The translations under genes and the position numbers were made by a program. 64,000 bases of DNA. It comes from Argyresthia goedartella. Its lineage: Eukaryota; Arthropoda; Insecta; Lepidoptera; Argyresthiidae. A model generated the notes under the pieces. It ran no database searches and was not told the DNA's origin. It was given only the letters and a program-made list of their open reading frames with translations. Positions within the stretch are counted from its first letter, which is position 1, and each line of letters begins with the position of its first letter. The stretch covers positions 10,627,501 to 10,691,500 of the forward strand of contig OX463807.1 in assembly GCA_949825045.1 (NCBI GenBank). The letters are read 5' to 3'. Of this stretch, positions 11,290-21,156 are shown piece after piece.

Positions 11290-11394
11290 TTAGGCGCCAT
11301 TAGCCTCAGCCTCTGTCCCCCCTCGCTCCCGCCGCCAGCTCAGAAGTTCGTCGAGGAATTGCTCCAGATGCGGGTTCCCGCCCAACCGCGCCAC
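11290..11394 (-). CDS. GGPPS: GGPPS terminal exon, proximal copy 3, extended C-terminus
   Basis: The first 23 codons equal those of the other two copies, and the acceptor is the same. The TGA stop has become CGA, so translation continues for 11 codons (RGGTEAEANGA) to a TAA. This copy is closest to the upstream exons and so is met first by the spliceosome, which makes the extended form the default unless it is skipped. A minus-strand ATTAAA lies at 10983-10988. The extension is charged and small and may be neutral. It could also be a relaxed redundant copy. Confidence 0.75.
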   Translation of the reverse strand: MARLGGNPHLEQFLDELLSWRRERGGTEAEANGA

Positions 11395-11524
11395 CTGCCG
11401 CGTTCAATGAGAAACTTAGGTTATTGACAATGTCGTTACCATAGCGTAGAATGACTATAGCATAAAAAAGCCAACTGTGGTTGAATTAGAACTTTCCTTG
11501 AACGAAGAAATATTTTAGGGTAAA

Positions 11525-11965
11525 ATACTGTGGTAGCTTAGATACCAGAAAAGTCTTCGTGTCAGTTCGACATGTAGGACACAAAAAACACCACGTAGTA
11601 CTCAATACTTTTAAAAAGACAATTTTTCGTGAAATTCAACCCTTTCTGATCATTTCATGCAATAATTGACTATATCATCCATTGATCAGTCAATCCATGG
11701 TTGGCTACGAGATCAACACGGGGCAGGCAATAAGATGCGAAACGTTATTCCAATCGGCAAGAAATATAATGACCAACAAAATATTTTTTTCCTACCCAAA
11801 ATGGCTAAATGACCACCAAAAGTTGCAGAAAATATCAGGGCAAAATACTGCGGTAGCTTAGGTGAAGGGTGAGCGAAGCGAAGCCCCCTTTATCCTTGGT
11901 GTTAGGTTGAACATGTAAGAACAACAAAAAAATACTTAAAACATAAACTTAAGTACACAAAACAT
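11525..11965 (+). repeat. Two further copies of the 7171 dispersed repeat
   Basis: 11525-11615 is a diverged piece (GTGGTAGCTTAG, GACATGTAGGACAC). 11838-11965 is better conserved (GCGGTAGCTTAGGTGAAGGG, AACATGTAAGAACAAC, TTAAGTACACA). Both have the orientation of 7171-7330. Confidence 0.6.
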
Positions 11966-12309
11966 AAAAAGAAGTTTGGTAATCATTAATCCAAACACAA
12001 TTTGGTGGACATCCATCCATTTTGGCAGTCATTTCGAATATATTGGTAGTAATAATAAATAAAAATAATTGGTTCGAATTTTTTGGTAATCGTTTAAACA
12101 CAAGCCATTCTAATCAGAGCCTAACTGATATTGTCTAGCTGAGTTGTGGCGGGAAGTCGACACTACATCATTTTCTTTGATCAGAATGAATCTAGGAATT
12201 GAAATCGTGTTTGAATAATTAACCAATCACTAAATAGTACATTTCGTACGAGTTCGCAAAGGCTTTATATTAACGTACCGAGAAATTGAAGTAACCGAAT
12301 GCAACTGAG

Positions 12310-12465
12310 TCGGATAAAAAGTATCATATATGTTAATCTGGCTCATAAACTATCTCTGTGCTAAATTTCATTCAAATAAGTTCAGCCGTTTTAGCGTGAT
12401 TCAGGCACAAACACACAAACATCGCTACTTTCATAATTGATAATATTAGTTGGATGACATAATCA
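12310..12465 (+). repeat. Dispersed lepidopteran-type repeat tail
   Basis: Contains CTAAATTTCATTCAAATAAG, GTTCAGCCGTTTTAGCGTGA and TAATATTAGTTGGATG, in the order I recall for a very common lepidopteran retroposon tail. The class is from memory and is not provable here. No coding sequence. Confidence 0.5.
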
Positions 12466-13302
12466 TAAAGATAATGTCATCTGGAATCGCTTACTTTTTC
12501 GGTCTGTCAAGTATTCGTGAGCGTGGTTAAGGAGTATAAGCTAGAAAGCGTGTTCTGTCACCGATGGGGAAGATGACGCTAAACTTTTTGGTAGATGCTG
12601 CTGTGTGTTTGTAACATGTCAACATACATATATACATAGAACAGCAATTCATTTATCTGATTAACCCCTTTTCTCTATCTTTGCCTAAACTTACCTCTTC
12701 TCTATCTTTGCCTAAACTTAGTTTTTCTATCATTAATTTGTAACCCTAGACGAACGATACTCTCCGCTTACTTGCTTTGTCGCTGCCTGTCGCTGTGCTT
12801 GAATGGTCAACAGACCACTGAGTGAATTTCACAGGAAACGTTTATTTTGTTTGACATTGTTCTAAAGCGTAGTCTTCGGAAATCTACGGAATGTAAGCAT
12901 TGTCTTAACGTGCCCAGTAAGTAAAATACATAATTTGAACAGTTATGTAAGCTAAGTACTTAGTATATCATATTTAAAAGTGGATGTTGAACAAAATGCC
13001 GCTGTAAAAATTACGAAGTTGGATATTGAACACAACATGTGGAGGTACCTGTGAATCACACCCTCTCTTTCTAACACAGGAGTGATGACGCATCGTGAAT
13101 TCGGCCTTGAGCTTCTTAGCTGTACAGCTATCGCCCATTTTCTAGTCCCCTGAATACCGCTTGGGGGTAGCAACGTATAGGTCCTGTCGCGCACGAACTT
13201 GTTATCCCCACAAATAATCATTATTGTGAGGTAAGTATAAGTTAATAAATAATGTTAGTTCTAATCAAGTGTTTTCCCACCGCATTAACCGAGAGACTGA
13301 TA
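12466..13302. other. No assigned feature; unidentified minus-strand ORF
   Basis: A minus-strand frame of 89 codons (12952-13221) starts MIICGDNKFVRDRTYTLL and has moderately coding-like composition. No domain, splice partners or transposon family could be recognised. The rest of the interval holds a short duplicated CTCTTCTCTATCTTTGCC-type segment (about 12670-12720) and nothing else notable. Confidence 0.3.
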
Positions 13303-13506
13303 GCCGATTTCACCAACGATCCCTATCTTTTAAGGGACACTTTATTTCTTTCAGGGGCCACCTAGCGGTTGTTTCGATTTGCCCTAAGTATAGGGTCATC
13401 TAAGCCCCTTGGGGACCCCCTAAATGTAAGAGTCCGGCCACCTAAACAATCGCTAGACAGCAAAGAATAAGAGCTAAGTGGCCCTTAACTGTTGGTGAAA
13501 TTGGGC
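13303..13506. mobile_element. MITE with imperfect terminal inverted repeats
   Basis: The left end GCCGATTTCACCAAC pairs with the right end GTTGGTGAAATTGGGC, and inner segments (CTTTTAAGGGACAC with GTGGCCCTTAA) also pair. The element is about 204 bp and non-coding. I could not define a target duplication. Confidence 0.65.
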
Positions 13507-13589
13507 ATGAGACCGCGAGACACATCCTCCAGTCTCGATAAGTTAATCATAATTAATCTGACAATGGTACTACGCCTGCCATTGTCCAA

Positions 13590-13745
13590 AAGCTTGTTTT
13601 AGCAGTTTTGAATCCGTTTATTATAAGATTTTACTTATTATAGATATAAAAACACGCTACGATTTGGTTGCGGTTCGCACATCGAAAATACTCTCCCGGA
13701 CGTCGCCGGGAGGGGGCAAAGGATGCGTTCCAAGAAGCTTTTATT
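13590..13745 (-). repeat. Partial 3' LTR of gypsy relic
   Basis: This stretch matches the low-coordinate 155 bp of the longer LTR-like sequence at 14725-15210 (shared ACACGCTACGATTTG, GTCGCCGGGAGGGGGCAAAG, CCAAGAAGCTTTTATTTA) with a few differences. Similarity stops abruptly after TTTTATTTA, so most of the LTR is missing on this side. Confidence 0.7.
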
Positions 13746-13768
13746 TAGCCAGTCAGTCTTTATGTAGC

Positions 13769-13839
13769 CACGTTGGGCAGCCAGTTTAGCACTGGCTGCC
13801 CAACGTGTTTAGTGTTCGTGGTAATGACTTTCGTGAAAG
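13769..13839. repeat. Inverted copy of the gypsy leader / primer-site region
   Basis: CACGTTGGGCAGCCAG, a 7-nt loop, then its exact reverse complement form a hairpin at 13769-13807. The right arm continues through the leader as an inverted copy (13798-13839) of 14679-14720. As a result the gag relic is bracketed by inverted leader copies, which is not a normal LTR-element layout. Confidence 0.75.
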
Positions 13840-14674
13840 CGGCTCGTATGATGACTGCAACCGCTGAGCAGGCAGGCTGGTGTGCAGCGACCCGACGCCG
13901 GGCGGCTTACAGGACGGCGGGGCAGTAGCAGCAAATCGGGCCGGTGACCGCTGCCTTGCCGGCAGAGAGTAGTCTCGTGCCGAGTCCACCACACTTCGAG
14001 CTTTCCGCAGAAGTTCATCATATGTTTCTTCTCTTTCAATTCTCTTCCTCAACTTGATGTTTAACATTCCGTATAACATGTCCAGTTGTACCTTCTCGCT
14101 CAGATCTCCTTTAGGTAGTTTGGCGAATTGGTATCTCACTTTGCTGACGAACAAGTCCACACGATCCTCTGTAGCTTGCACCATCCTGTACAAATCCTGG
14201 TACACCCTGAATGGTGGTTGTCGTTCGCCGAACGCAGATCTTAGTTGACTGATGGCGTCCTCCCACGTCTGGATATCCGCCTTTACCCCTTGCCACCATG
14301 TCGCAGCGGTATTCGTGAGAAGGAGTGATACACCGCACAGCGCGTTTTCGTCTGAGACGTTGGTTGCACTTTTGTGTGACGATTGCGTCAATGAAATTTT
14401 CTAGTGACTCGATTGGGGCGCCGGAGTATTTTGCTTGACACTTTGCGAAATTTCCATTCGAAGGTGATAAGTTTTCGGCCGGCGTCGAAGATCTCACATG
14501 CTCCAATAGCTGATTACAGAACTCTGTTTGAGTTTGTGTTATTGAAGCCATTAGGGTGGCGAAATCAGCTTGGCCGACCGTAATATTTGGCGCGTCGGAG
14601 CCATATTGACCGCCATCATTCTCGTCTAATGAGGCGAACGAGTTTTCTGAAGGCTTTTTCCGTCCGCGAGGCAT
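13786..14674 (-). pseudogene. Ty3/gypsy gag pseudogene
   Basis: Reading leftward from MPRGRKKPSENSFASLDEN, the frame runs through NFIDAIVTQ, shifts frame near 14385, and continues as VSDENALCGVSLLLTNTAAT-WWQGVK and FGERQPPFRVYQDLYRM to a basic C-terminal tail. The A-WWQGVK block and its context are typical of arthropod Ty3/gypsy Gag, the family from which Arc was domesticated. No protease, reverse transcriptase or integrase follows; the LTR fragment comes directly after. A C-terminal zinc knuckle (CCHC) is not visible. The frameshift makes it a pseudogene and argues against a domesticated gag gene. Confidence 0.8.
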
Positions 14675-14710
14675 TGTTCTTTCACGAAAGTCATTACCAC
14701 GAACATTAAA

Positions 14711-14724
14711 CACGTTGGGCGCCA
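14711..14724 (-). other. Primer-binding site of gypsy relic
   Basis: On the minus strand TGGCGCCCAACGTG lies directly after the LTR and before the gag start. It has the form of a tRNA-Lys type primer-binding site, with a terminal TGG opposite a tRNA CCA end. It fixes the element's orientation as minus. Confidence 0.75.
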
Positions 14725-15210
14725 GTTTAGCAGTTTTGAATCCGTTTATTACTTTTTTTTTACTTATTATAGATATAAAAACACGCTACGATTTGTTTGC
14801 GGTTCGCACATCTAAAATACTCTCCCGGACGTCGTCGCCGGGAGGGGGCAAAGGATGCGTTCCAAGAAGCTTTTATTTAACGAACGCGTCCGACGGAGAG
14901 TATTTACGAGGTGCTCGTCTTATGCGTAGATGGCGCTGGGGGTCCTGCGCTACATTGTACAATTTACAACGCGACTGTACTTCCACGTCTGTGGCACATC
15001 GTATCGATGCGAGAGATGCAGTGCGACTGGCGAGCCAATCAAAGCTCACAAAATGCACGCAGCCGGTCACACAACTCCCGCGCGTTCCGCACATCACCTC
15101 CCCTCACCTGATTGGCCGCTCTGGATCAAGGGACTACTGGTAAAGCTGGTACTACCAGTACCTGTATGGTTCTACCGTGAACAAACTATTAGCGCCCACT
15201 AAGTGTAACA
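14725..15210 (-). repeat. 5' LTR of gypsy relic
   Basis: On the minus strand this starts TGTTACACTTAGTGGGCGC and ends next to the primer-binding site, about 485 bp. Its last part is repeated at 13590-13745. A canonical TG...CA pair and target duplication were not resolved, so the exact ends are approximate. Several small open frames inside it on both strands have no support. Confidence 0.65.
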
Positions 15211-15270
15211 ATTTGACAGTTTAACTCCCCATTCGTGCCTTGCCAATATGCAATGTACTGGTCCACTCAC

Positions 15271-15398
15271 CTCATCCCTCGCCTCCTGATCCAACCTCTC
15301 CAGCGTGTCCCTCGTGTACTGGAAGCTGCCCAACTTCTCCAGAAGCGATATACAGTATCGCTTCACTTCGATGTCGCGTGTGTGCTGTCTTAGGATGT
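15271..15398 (-). CDS. GGPPS: GGPPS penultimate exon
   Basis: The minus strand reads ILRQHTRDIEVKRYCISLLE, KLGSFQYTRDTLERL and DQEARDE. This matches the C-terminal helices of GGPPS (the NILRQRT, YCV-LE, GSFEYTR block of animal enzymes). The acceptor (GAGCACTCAG|AC) completes a codon with the single base left by the exon ending at 20048. The donor (GAG|GTGAGT) leaves phase 0, which suits all three terminal exon copies. Length 128 nt. The intron to the next exon holds the gypsy relic and the tandem array. Confidence 0.93.
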
Positions 15399-15423
15399 CT
15401 GAGTGCTCGGTTCAGGAGATTGT

Positions 15424-15647
15424 GGGGTTCAACATAAATACACATTTACATACAGGCACAAGCACTGCTTGTGGCCCCACACTAGGATACTCTGTCGTGG
15501 GTACCAGAAACAGCGACGTCACGCACAACAACAACATCTAAGACCTGGGGATTTTTATTTTTTTCTACCTCCGCAGCCAGGATGCAAACATGGGATCTCT
15601 CACTAGGGAAGCGGAGCCTCGAACCGCAACGCTTTGGAGGTCATCAA
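15424..15647 (-). mobile_element. tRNA-derived SINE, copy 1
   Basis: Shares GGCACAAGCACTGCTTGTGG, CCCACACTAGGATAC, GGGTACCAGAAACAGCGACG and the GACCTGGGG segment with five other copies. It is diverged at the promoter end (GGGATCTCTCACTAGG). Orientation is set by the complete copy at 33349-33575, which has Pol III boxes. Confidence 0.8.
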
Positions 15648-15839
15648 ATGAAGCCTATTCATGAAGAATCAGAATCAATTTTTTTATTGAATATAAATAA
15701 ATAAATTATCATAATCAACGTCAAAATTATTTTTAATTACAACTACAAGTCATTTTTTTTATTTAAAAAAGGACTACACCGTTTCGGAAGGCGGGCCTCG
15801 GGGTTAAGAAGAAACGGCAAGAAACTCCCCCATACCTTC

Positions 15840-16266
15840 TTTTTTAGGGTTCCGTACCCGAAGGGTTCCAAACGGGACCCTAATACTAAGACTCCGCTGT
15901 CCGTCCGTCCGTCCGTCCGTCCGTCTGTCACCAGGCTGTATCTCAAGAACCTAGCTAGCTAGCTAGAGAGTTAAATTTTCACAGATTATGTATTTCTGTT
16001 GCCGCTATAACAACATATACTAAAAAACAGGATAAAAGAAATATTTAAGGGGGCTCCCATACAACAATTTTTTCAATACCACATACAAACTTATGGATGC
16101 ACCTGGTTACGTACATGGAGTGTGAAAGTAACCGCACCGATAACTTTGTAAACAATATTTTGCTGTCTAAAATCCAAACTATTCACTCCACACCATCGCT
16201 TCCATTGAACGGTGGTACGGAACCCTTCGTGCGCGATTTAGACTCGCACTTGACCGGTTTTTTTTA
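15840..16266 (+). mobile_element. SINE-like repeat with GGTTCCGTACCC head, copy 1
   Basis: Begins near GGGTTCCGTACCCGAAGGG, has a (GTCC)n run at about 15898-15930, then ATTTCTGTTGCCGCTATAAC and GGGGGCTCCCATACAAC, and ends ACTCGCACTTGACCGGTTTT. A second copy is at 47121-47509. The layout resembles abundant lepidopteran SINEs (Metulj type), but I assign that name only from memory. Confidence 0.7.
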
Positions 16267-16447
16267 AATTTACTTTGGTTTCGGTCTAAGGAAATTCGCC
16301 GGCGAGTGATAGACTTAATTCATCGCCCCTCGTCGAATTTCTGTGCGCTGAGATGGTATGGACCATGCAGTTTTGTCATCTAAGTATTCCTTAATACTAT
16401 AATAGGACTTTCTTATCAGCTCATTTTTAACATACCTACTTTTTAAA

Positions 16448-16625
16448 CCTCTTTTCAGGAAGGATCAATGATTCCTGTGGTATTTTATTGTAGAAGCGAA
16501 TACAGTGCCCCATGAATGATGTGCCTACTTTACTTACCTCTTTTCAGGAAGGATCAATGATTCCTGTGGTATTTTATTGTAGAAGCGAATACAGTGCCCC
16601 ATGAATGATGTGCCTACTTTACTTA
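16448..16625. repeat. 89-bp tandem duplication at LINE 3' end
   Basis: Two consecutive copies start CCTCTTTTCAGGAAGGATCA and end CTACTTTACTTA with no difference noticed. Confidence 0.95.
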
Positions 16626-18585
16626 TTCTAAATAATGGTAATGCTAACCTATTTCTATTTCTAGTGTTAATTTTATGGCTATCACCTACAATTTTAAATA
16701 AAGCTACGTTTTTTATTACATGCATGATATTCTCGTATATATATTGACAGGTAACCGTAAGTATATTAATTTCTTTGAATTTTTCTCTTAATGATTCTCT
16801 AGCATCTAATTGATATATCGCCCTGATCGCTCCTTTTTGTAAGACAAATATCGTATTTATATCTGCTGCTCTCCCCCAGAGCAATATTCGATAAGACATA
16901 ATACTGTGAAAATAACTAAAGCAAACCAATCTGGCAGTTTCAACATCTGTAAGATATCTGATTAGTCTGACCGCAAAAGCGGCTGAGCTAAGTCTTCGTT
17001 CGAGATTAGTTGTGTGAGGACCCCAATGAAGTTTCGAATCTATAGTGATTCCGAGAAAGATTGTGTCCTCAACGAGGTCCAATCTTTCAGATCCTATTCT
17101 TACACTGCTTTCAACCTGTCGTACATTAGGCAAACAAAATTTGATACATTTTATCTTCTTTGAGTTTAATCACAGGTTGTTTACATTGAACCAACTTAAC
17201 ACATGAGAGAGTGTACTATTTGCGTCTTCTAGAATTTCTTCTTTTCTTTTTTCCTTGAAATTAATAGATGTGTCATCAGCAAATAGAACAATCTGAGTCA
17301 TATTTTCCACCATATAAGGCAGGTCATTCACGTACACTAAGAAAAGGAACGGACCTAAGATAGAACCCTGGGGTACACGAATATTCATATGGGTTCCAGT
17401 GGACATACATCTGTTTATATCTACTTTTAGTAATCTTTCCATTAAATAAGATTCCATTAATTTTAACGCATTATCTTTGATACCATAGTGTTGTATTTTG
17501 AGAAAAAGAGTTTGATGGTCCAAACAGTCAAAGGCCTTGGAAAGATCACAGAAAATACCAAACGCATCCTGTAGTCCTTCCCACGCATTATAAATGTGTT
17601 CTACTAGCGCTAATTTGGCGTCTGTTGCTGATCTGCCTTTAGTGAATCCGAACTGTTTTTTGTGGAGTAGCCCAGATGAATTGAAGTGAGAGAGTAGTTG
17701 ACTCAATATGACCTTTTCAAACACCTTGCTCAACACTGGCAATACAGATACAGGTCTGAAGTTGGCAGGGTCTTCTTTACTACCGGATTTGAAAAGTGGT
17801 ATTAATCTGCTCATTTTCATGAGGTCAGGAAAACCCCCGTTTGCTATACAACTATTGAATGTGATTGCCATGTATGGTGCAATCACATCGATTACTGATT
17901 TAACCACGTTAATCGAAATGCCCCATAAATCTTCAGTGTTTTTCATGTTAAGAAGTTTAAATGTTTTAACTATAGTTATAGAGCCTATTGGCTTGAAGTT
18001 AAAGCCATCCTTGTTTTGGGGCACATTTTCAACCAAGTAATCTAAAGACTTTTCAGAAGAGGATGGTAGTGCTTCTGTTGTTATTATGGGTATGGTACTG
18101 AAGAACTTTTCAAATGCGTTGGCAACGTCCTCGTTTGATGAGAGTAATTTGTCGTTAACTTTTAAATTAAAACTAGATTCACTAGACCTAACCTTGCCTG
18201 TCTCTTTTTTAATAAAGTTCCATGTAGTTTTAATTTTGTCGCCAGAAGCTTTTATTTTATTGTTAAGATGTAGGCACTTGGCTTTGTGGCAATCTTTCCT
18301 GAAATTTTTAGAATAAGTTTTGACGTTAAACTCAGGACTGTGATCATAGGATTTTTGCTCATACAATTCATATAGTCTGGACCTGCTCTGTTTTAAATCC
18401 TCTGTAGCCCATTCAGAGAATTTTGATTTGTTGTCCGTTCTCACTTTTGTCAGATTGAAAACCTTTTCAAATTCCGCAGATAAATATTTGAAGAAGCTGG
18501 AATATAATGTGTTCGGATCTTCACAGTAAGGTGTTAACGGTAGACTTGACACTAGTCCACTACGAAATTTTTCCATTTTCTTCAA
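16534..18585 (-). pseudogene. LINE reverse transcriptase, one in-frame stop
   Basis: The frame contains the RT blocks in order: SRLIPLFKSGSKEDPANFRP, VSVLPVLSKVFEK, FGFTKGRSATDA, CDLSKAFDCLDH, VPQGSILGPFLFLVYVNDLP and FADDT. A single TGA at about 17168, after NVNNL, interrupts it. The same frame then continues through PNVRQVESSVRIG, FLGITIDSKLHWG and the C-terminal region. The catalytic FADD motif is intact, so decay is modest. The family is CR1/jockey-like; the exact clade is not determined. Confidence 0.85.
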
Positions 18586-18683
18586 AGTTACTGGTCTACA
18601 CTACAATACTTTAACGGGCTTTATAGCATTACTTTCTTCAAATACTACAATCTGACCAGTGTGGTCTGAACTTAATGCCTTAA

Positions 18684-19255
18684 CTATTTGTTTATCAGAA
18701 AGACATTGCACATATTGTAAGACTTAAATACTGCTAGGATCCTAGTGCGAATAGAGCGGTTTGCGGTGTCTAGTAAATCTACGTTAAAGTCGCCGCAAAC
18801 TATGATGCGTTTGGACTTGTTTCTGGATGCAAGTTGAAGAACATGTTCCATCACTGTCTCAAAGACTTCAAAATCTCCTTCGCCCCGCCTGTACACACTA
18901 ACAATAGTATATTTTTCCATCTCAACACACGAGACTTCAGCATTCATTTCACTAGAAAGACTAAGAATATCCTTTCGTTCTTTACACTTAAAACCATCTT
19001 TTACTAAAATTAAGGAACCACCTCTAGTTTTAGTCTTTCTATTGAAACAGCTGATCACTTTATAATTTGGTATACTGAACTGCATTGCACACTCTTGCAG
19101 TCAGTGTTCGTCATGCAAAGTATATCTATTCTTTCGCTTTCTAAACACATTTCTAATTCTAGTTGCTTGCCAGAAAAGCCTTGCATATTTTGGTGCATTA
19201 CCTTTAAGCCGTGCTTTTCTGTTGTCGGTTGCGGCAGTTTAAAGGTACAATAGTA
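18684..19255 (-). pseudogene. LINE apurinic endonuclease domain
   Basis: Readable pieces are MHQNMQGFSGKQLELE, RGGSLILVKDGF, VCGDFNVDLLD (the GDFN motif of APE-type endonucleases) and, after a frameshift near 18690, ALSSDHTGQ (the SDH motif). It sits 5' of the RT of the same element. The frameshifts make it non-functional. Confidence 0.8.
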
Positions 19256-20047
19256 TCGTTTGGTACATATTGCATTGTCAGTAGTTACATGCTTCTTAGT
19301 ACGTGTACTAATCGTTGAGGTGACCGTTATACAATTACTTACTTAGCTTACAATTACTTAGCTATTACGTCAGTGTCAATTTTATCAATAATAACTCTGA
19401 TGTCCTCACTGTTTCCGTTAGTGATGTATTTACAACACTGTATTCAGGTTAATAACCATTTCCAACGTATTTAGGGTTTAGTTCTAAGTAGTAGTATAGT
19501 TCTAGCTTTTTACAACTGTCTCCGCACATTTCGCTAAATGTACTTGGATGTGAGATCCTCATGAAATCTTATTGTTCTCATTTCGCCTAATATGGAATAC
19601 AATTTCCTTTAAGTCCACTTCGTCTATTGTGACGACGTTCCTCGATTTATTAATTTCCGACGGTTATGATAAGGTTAAGTTATGGCCACAAATGTATAGT
19701 TTTTCAAATACATTTTGACTCCCAAATGTTAAATGTTCACCAAATTTGTTCGCCCGTGTAGTTTCACAAAACCGTATTTGTTGCTAAAAGTCACTTTCTG
19801 TCCGTATCTGGAGCCTGAAGTAGTCAAATGGGAACTTGTCTATGAACCTTGCCCTAATGAAAACCTGTCGAAATGGCACAAAAATTAAAAGCGCCCGAAA
19901 TGGAAAGAGGACATAATGGCCCCAAAGGATATTTTTGGAGGTACGTCTGTTTTCAAAGATAAGTCCGAGAGACAGAGAGGTGAAGCCTACTGTCTATTCT
20001 CTATTTACCAAGTATTATATACCAACTGGTTAATGTGTAAAGGATAC
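19256..20047. other. GGPPS intron, no recognised feature
   Basis: AT-rich DNA between the LINE 5' end and the next GGPPS exon. It may include unrecognised LINE 5' sequence; no ORF1 was seen. Confidence 0.4.
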
Positions 20048-20150
20048 GTAACACTTGCTTGTCCCCCTCCTGGTTTCTGATCGCGTGTATGATCGGAAAA
20101 CTAAACTTCCCCTCCGTAAGGTCTTCACAATAGTTCTTGTTCGCCGCGTA
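20048..20150 (-). CDS. GGPPS: GGPPS internal exon, [16 protein letters not shown] block
   Basis: The minus strand reads [20 protein letters not shown] then [14 protein letters not shown]. The [11 protein letters not shown] block is one of the most conserved stretches of GGPPS, just after the second aspartate motif. The acceptor TATTTCAG|TAC fits the phase-0 donor at 25240. The donor (TTAC|GTATCC) is weak, but its single leftover base completes a codon with the exon at 15398. Length 103 nt. Confidence 0.92.
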
Positions 20151-20757
20151 CTGAAATATAAGAAACATTATACATCTACAACTTGTAAATTATTTTATCA
20201 AGCATAGCGCATAACTGAGTAATAGCTTTCTGCGATAGCTAGCACTTTCGGATACCATGAGAACATTTCATACTATTTTTGAGAAAATACTCTTTGATCG
20301 GATCTCTTTCATCAATCTTGGCATACTAATGTGAGTCTCTTTGCTTCGTAACAATTGTGTTCACGTGGCTGTATAGCCACAAATGCGTGTATTTCGGCAC
20401 AGGTCATAAATATAAAATTGGCGACAAAGCTGAAAATTTGTCTTGATTTGTTATTTACATACTTATTATATATAAATTTAATAATTAAAATGAGTTCTGG
20501 CGGTTTAGATTAGAGGGTGAAATGGAGATTGATTGTATTCCACCAGAATTAAGTTCAGAAGCCAAATTGGCAATGGAATATTAATTAGATTAAATGTATC
20601 TATAATATCAAAAGTATGTTTTATTTCCCTGCATTCTTTTGAGAAAAGCACTATATATGCCTCGGCGGAAATGGCAAATGCCTGTCTCGTATTAATGAAG
20701 TCCTCGGCTCTCGACCTGCAATTGCCTATTTCGCGGCCTTTGCAATAATGTACTATA

Positions 20758-20792
20758 ACGTTACCTCGCTTTGAGCCTATAATATTGAGTAG
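20758..20792 (+). repeat. DIRS left inverted terminal repeat
   Basis: CGTTACCTCGCTTTGAGCCT and the following ATAATATTGAGTAG match 24411-24445 exactly in inverted orientation. Confidence 0.85.
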
Positions 20793-21156
20793 CATACTTG
20801 ACTTCCTTTCCGGTGCGAAGATTATAGCCCCAAAACAGCTCATTTCCTGTTTAAAACTCCTAAATTATATACGACAACAGTGCGCGCGTAAAGTTGCTGT
20901 AATGGCGCGAAGGCAAAGCTAGTGCCATTCGGCGTCCTTGATTTTCTGGTCTTGGCTTTTTGGACTTCTTTCCGTGCGAACATATTCCAAATTTGAATAT
21001 ATTTTTCGAAGTTACTTTCTATATCTGGAATTATTACGGTTGAAGTGTTCATCGTAACAAAATTAACCTTACATAAATTCCACCCTAGGTGGATAATCTA
21101 TTTAACGAGGCCCAGTTTTCAGACTTTTTACACAAGCCGGAACCGGTAAGATTTTT

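Larger units (their letters stand above)
8456..11449. repeat. Tandem array of three ~1-kb units carrying a GGPPS exon
   Basis: Units run 8456-9411 (956 bp), 9412-10373 (962 bp) and 10374-11449 (1076 bp). Each starts CTAATTATTGTCCAGAAATG and ends near CATAGCGTAG. The third is longer because a segment of about 110 bp (starting AACATTATTTACC) is duplicated inside it. Each unit holds two diverged copies of a subrepeat of about 360-400 bp, and each subrepeat has an imperfect inverted repeat around CATATGGTCG and CGACCATATG. Near its high-coordinate end each unit carries one GGPPS terminal exon on the minus strand. Units are nearly identical, which implies recent or homogenised amplification. Short reading frames at unit starts are by-products. 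Confidence 0.95.
16448..19255 (-). mobile_element. Non-LTR retrotransposon (CR1/jockey group), decayed
   Basis: This element lies inside a GGPPS intron on the same strand. It has an endonuclease part (about 18690-19255), a long reverse transcriptase frame (17170-18585) and a C-terminal part (16534-17133). An 89-bp tandem duplication (16448-16536, 16537-16625) sits at its 3' end. No ORF1 was recognised upstream, so it may be 5'-truncated. Confidence 0.85.

Noticed and set aside
8456..11449. CRISPR-like array
   Set aside because: Units are ~1 kb with no short constant repeats and variable spacers, and the context is a eukaryotic intron.
13769..15210. Domesticated (Arc-like) gag gene
   Set aside because: The Gag-type frame is broken by a frameshift near 14385 and lies beside LTR pieces and a primer site, so it is a retrotransposon relic.
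15898..15965. Independent microsatellites (GTCC and AGCT runs)
   Set aside because: They lie inside a SINE-like repeat that carries such runs in its other copy; not separate features.
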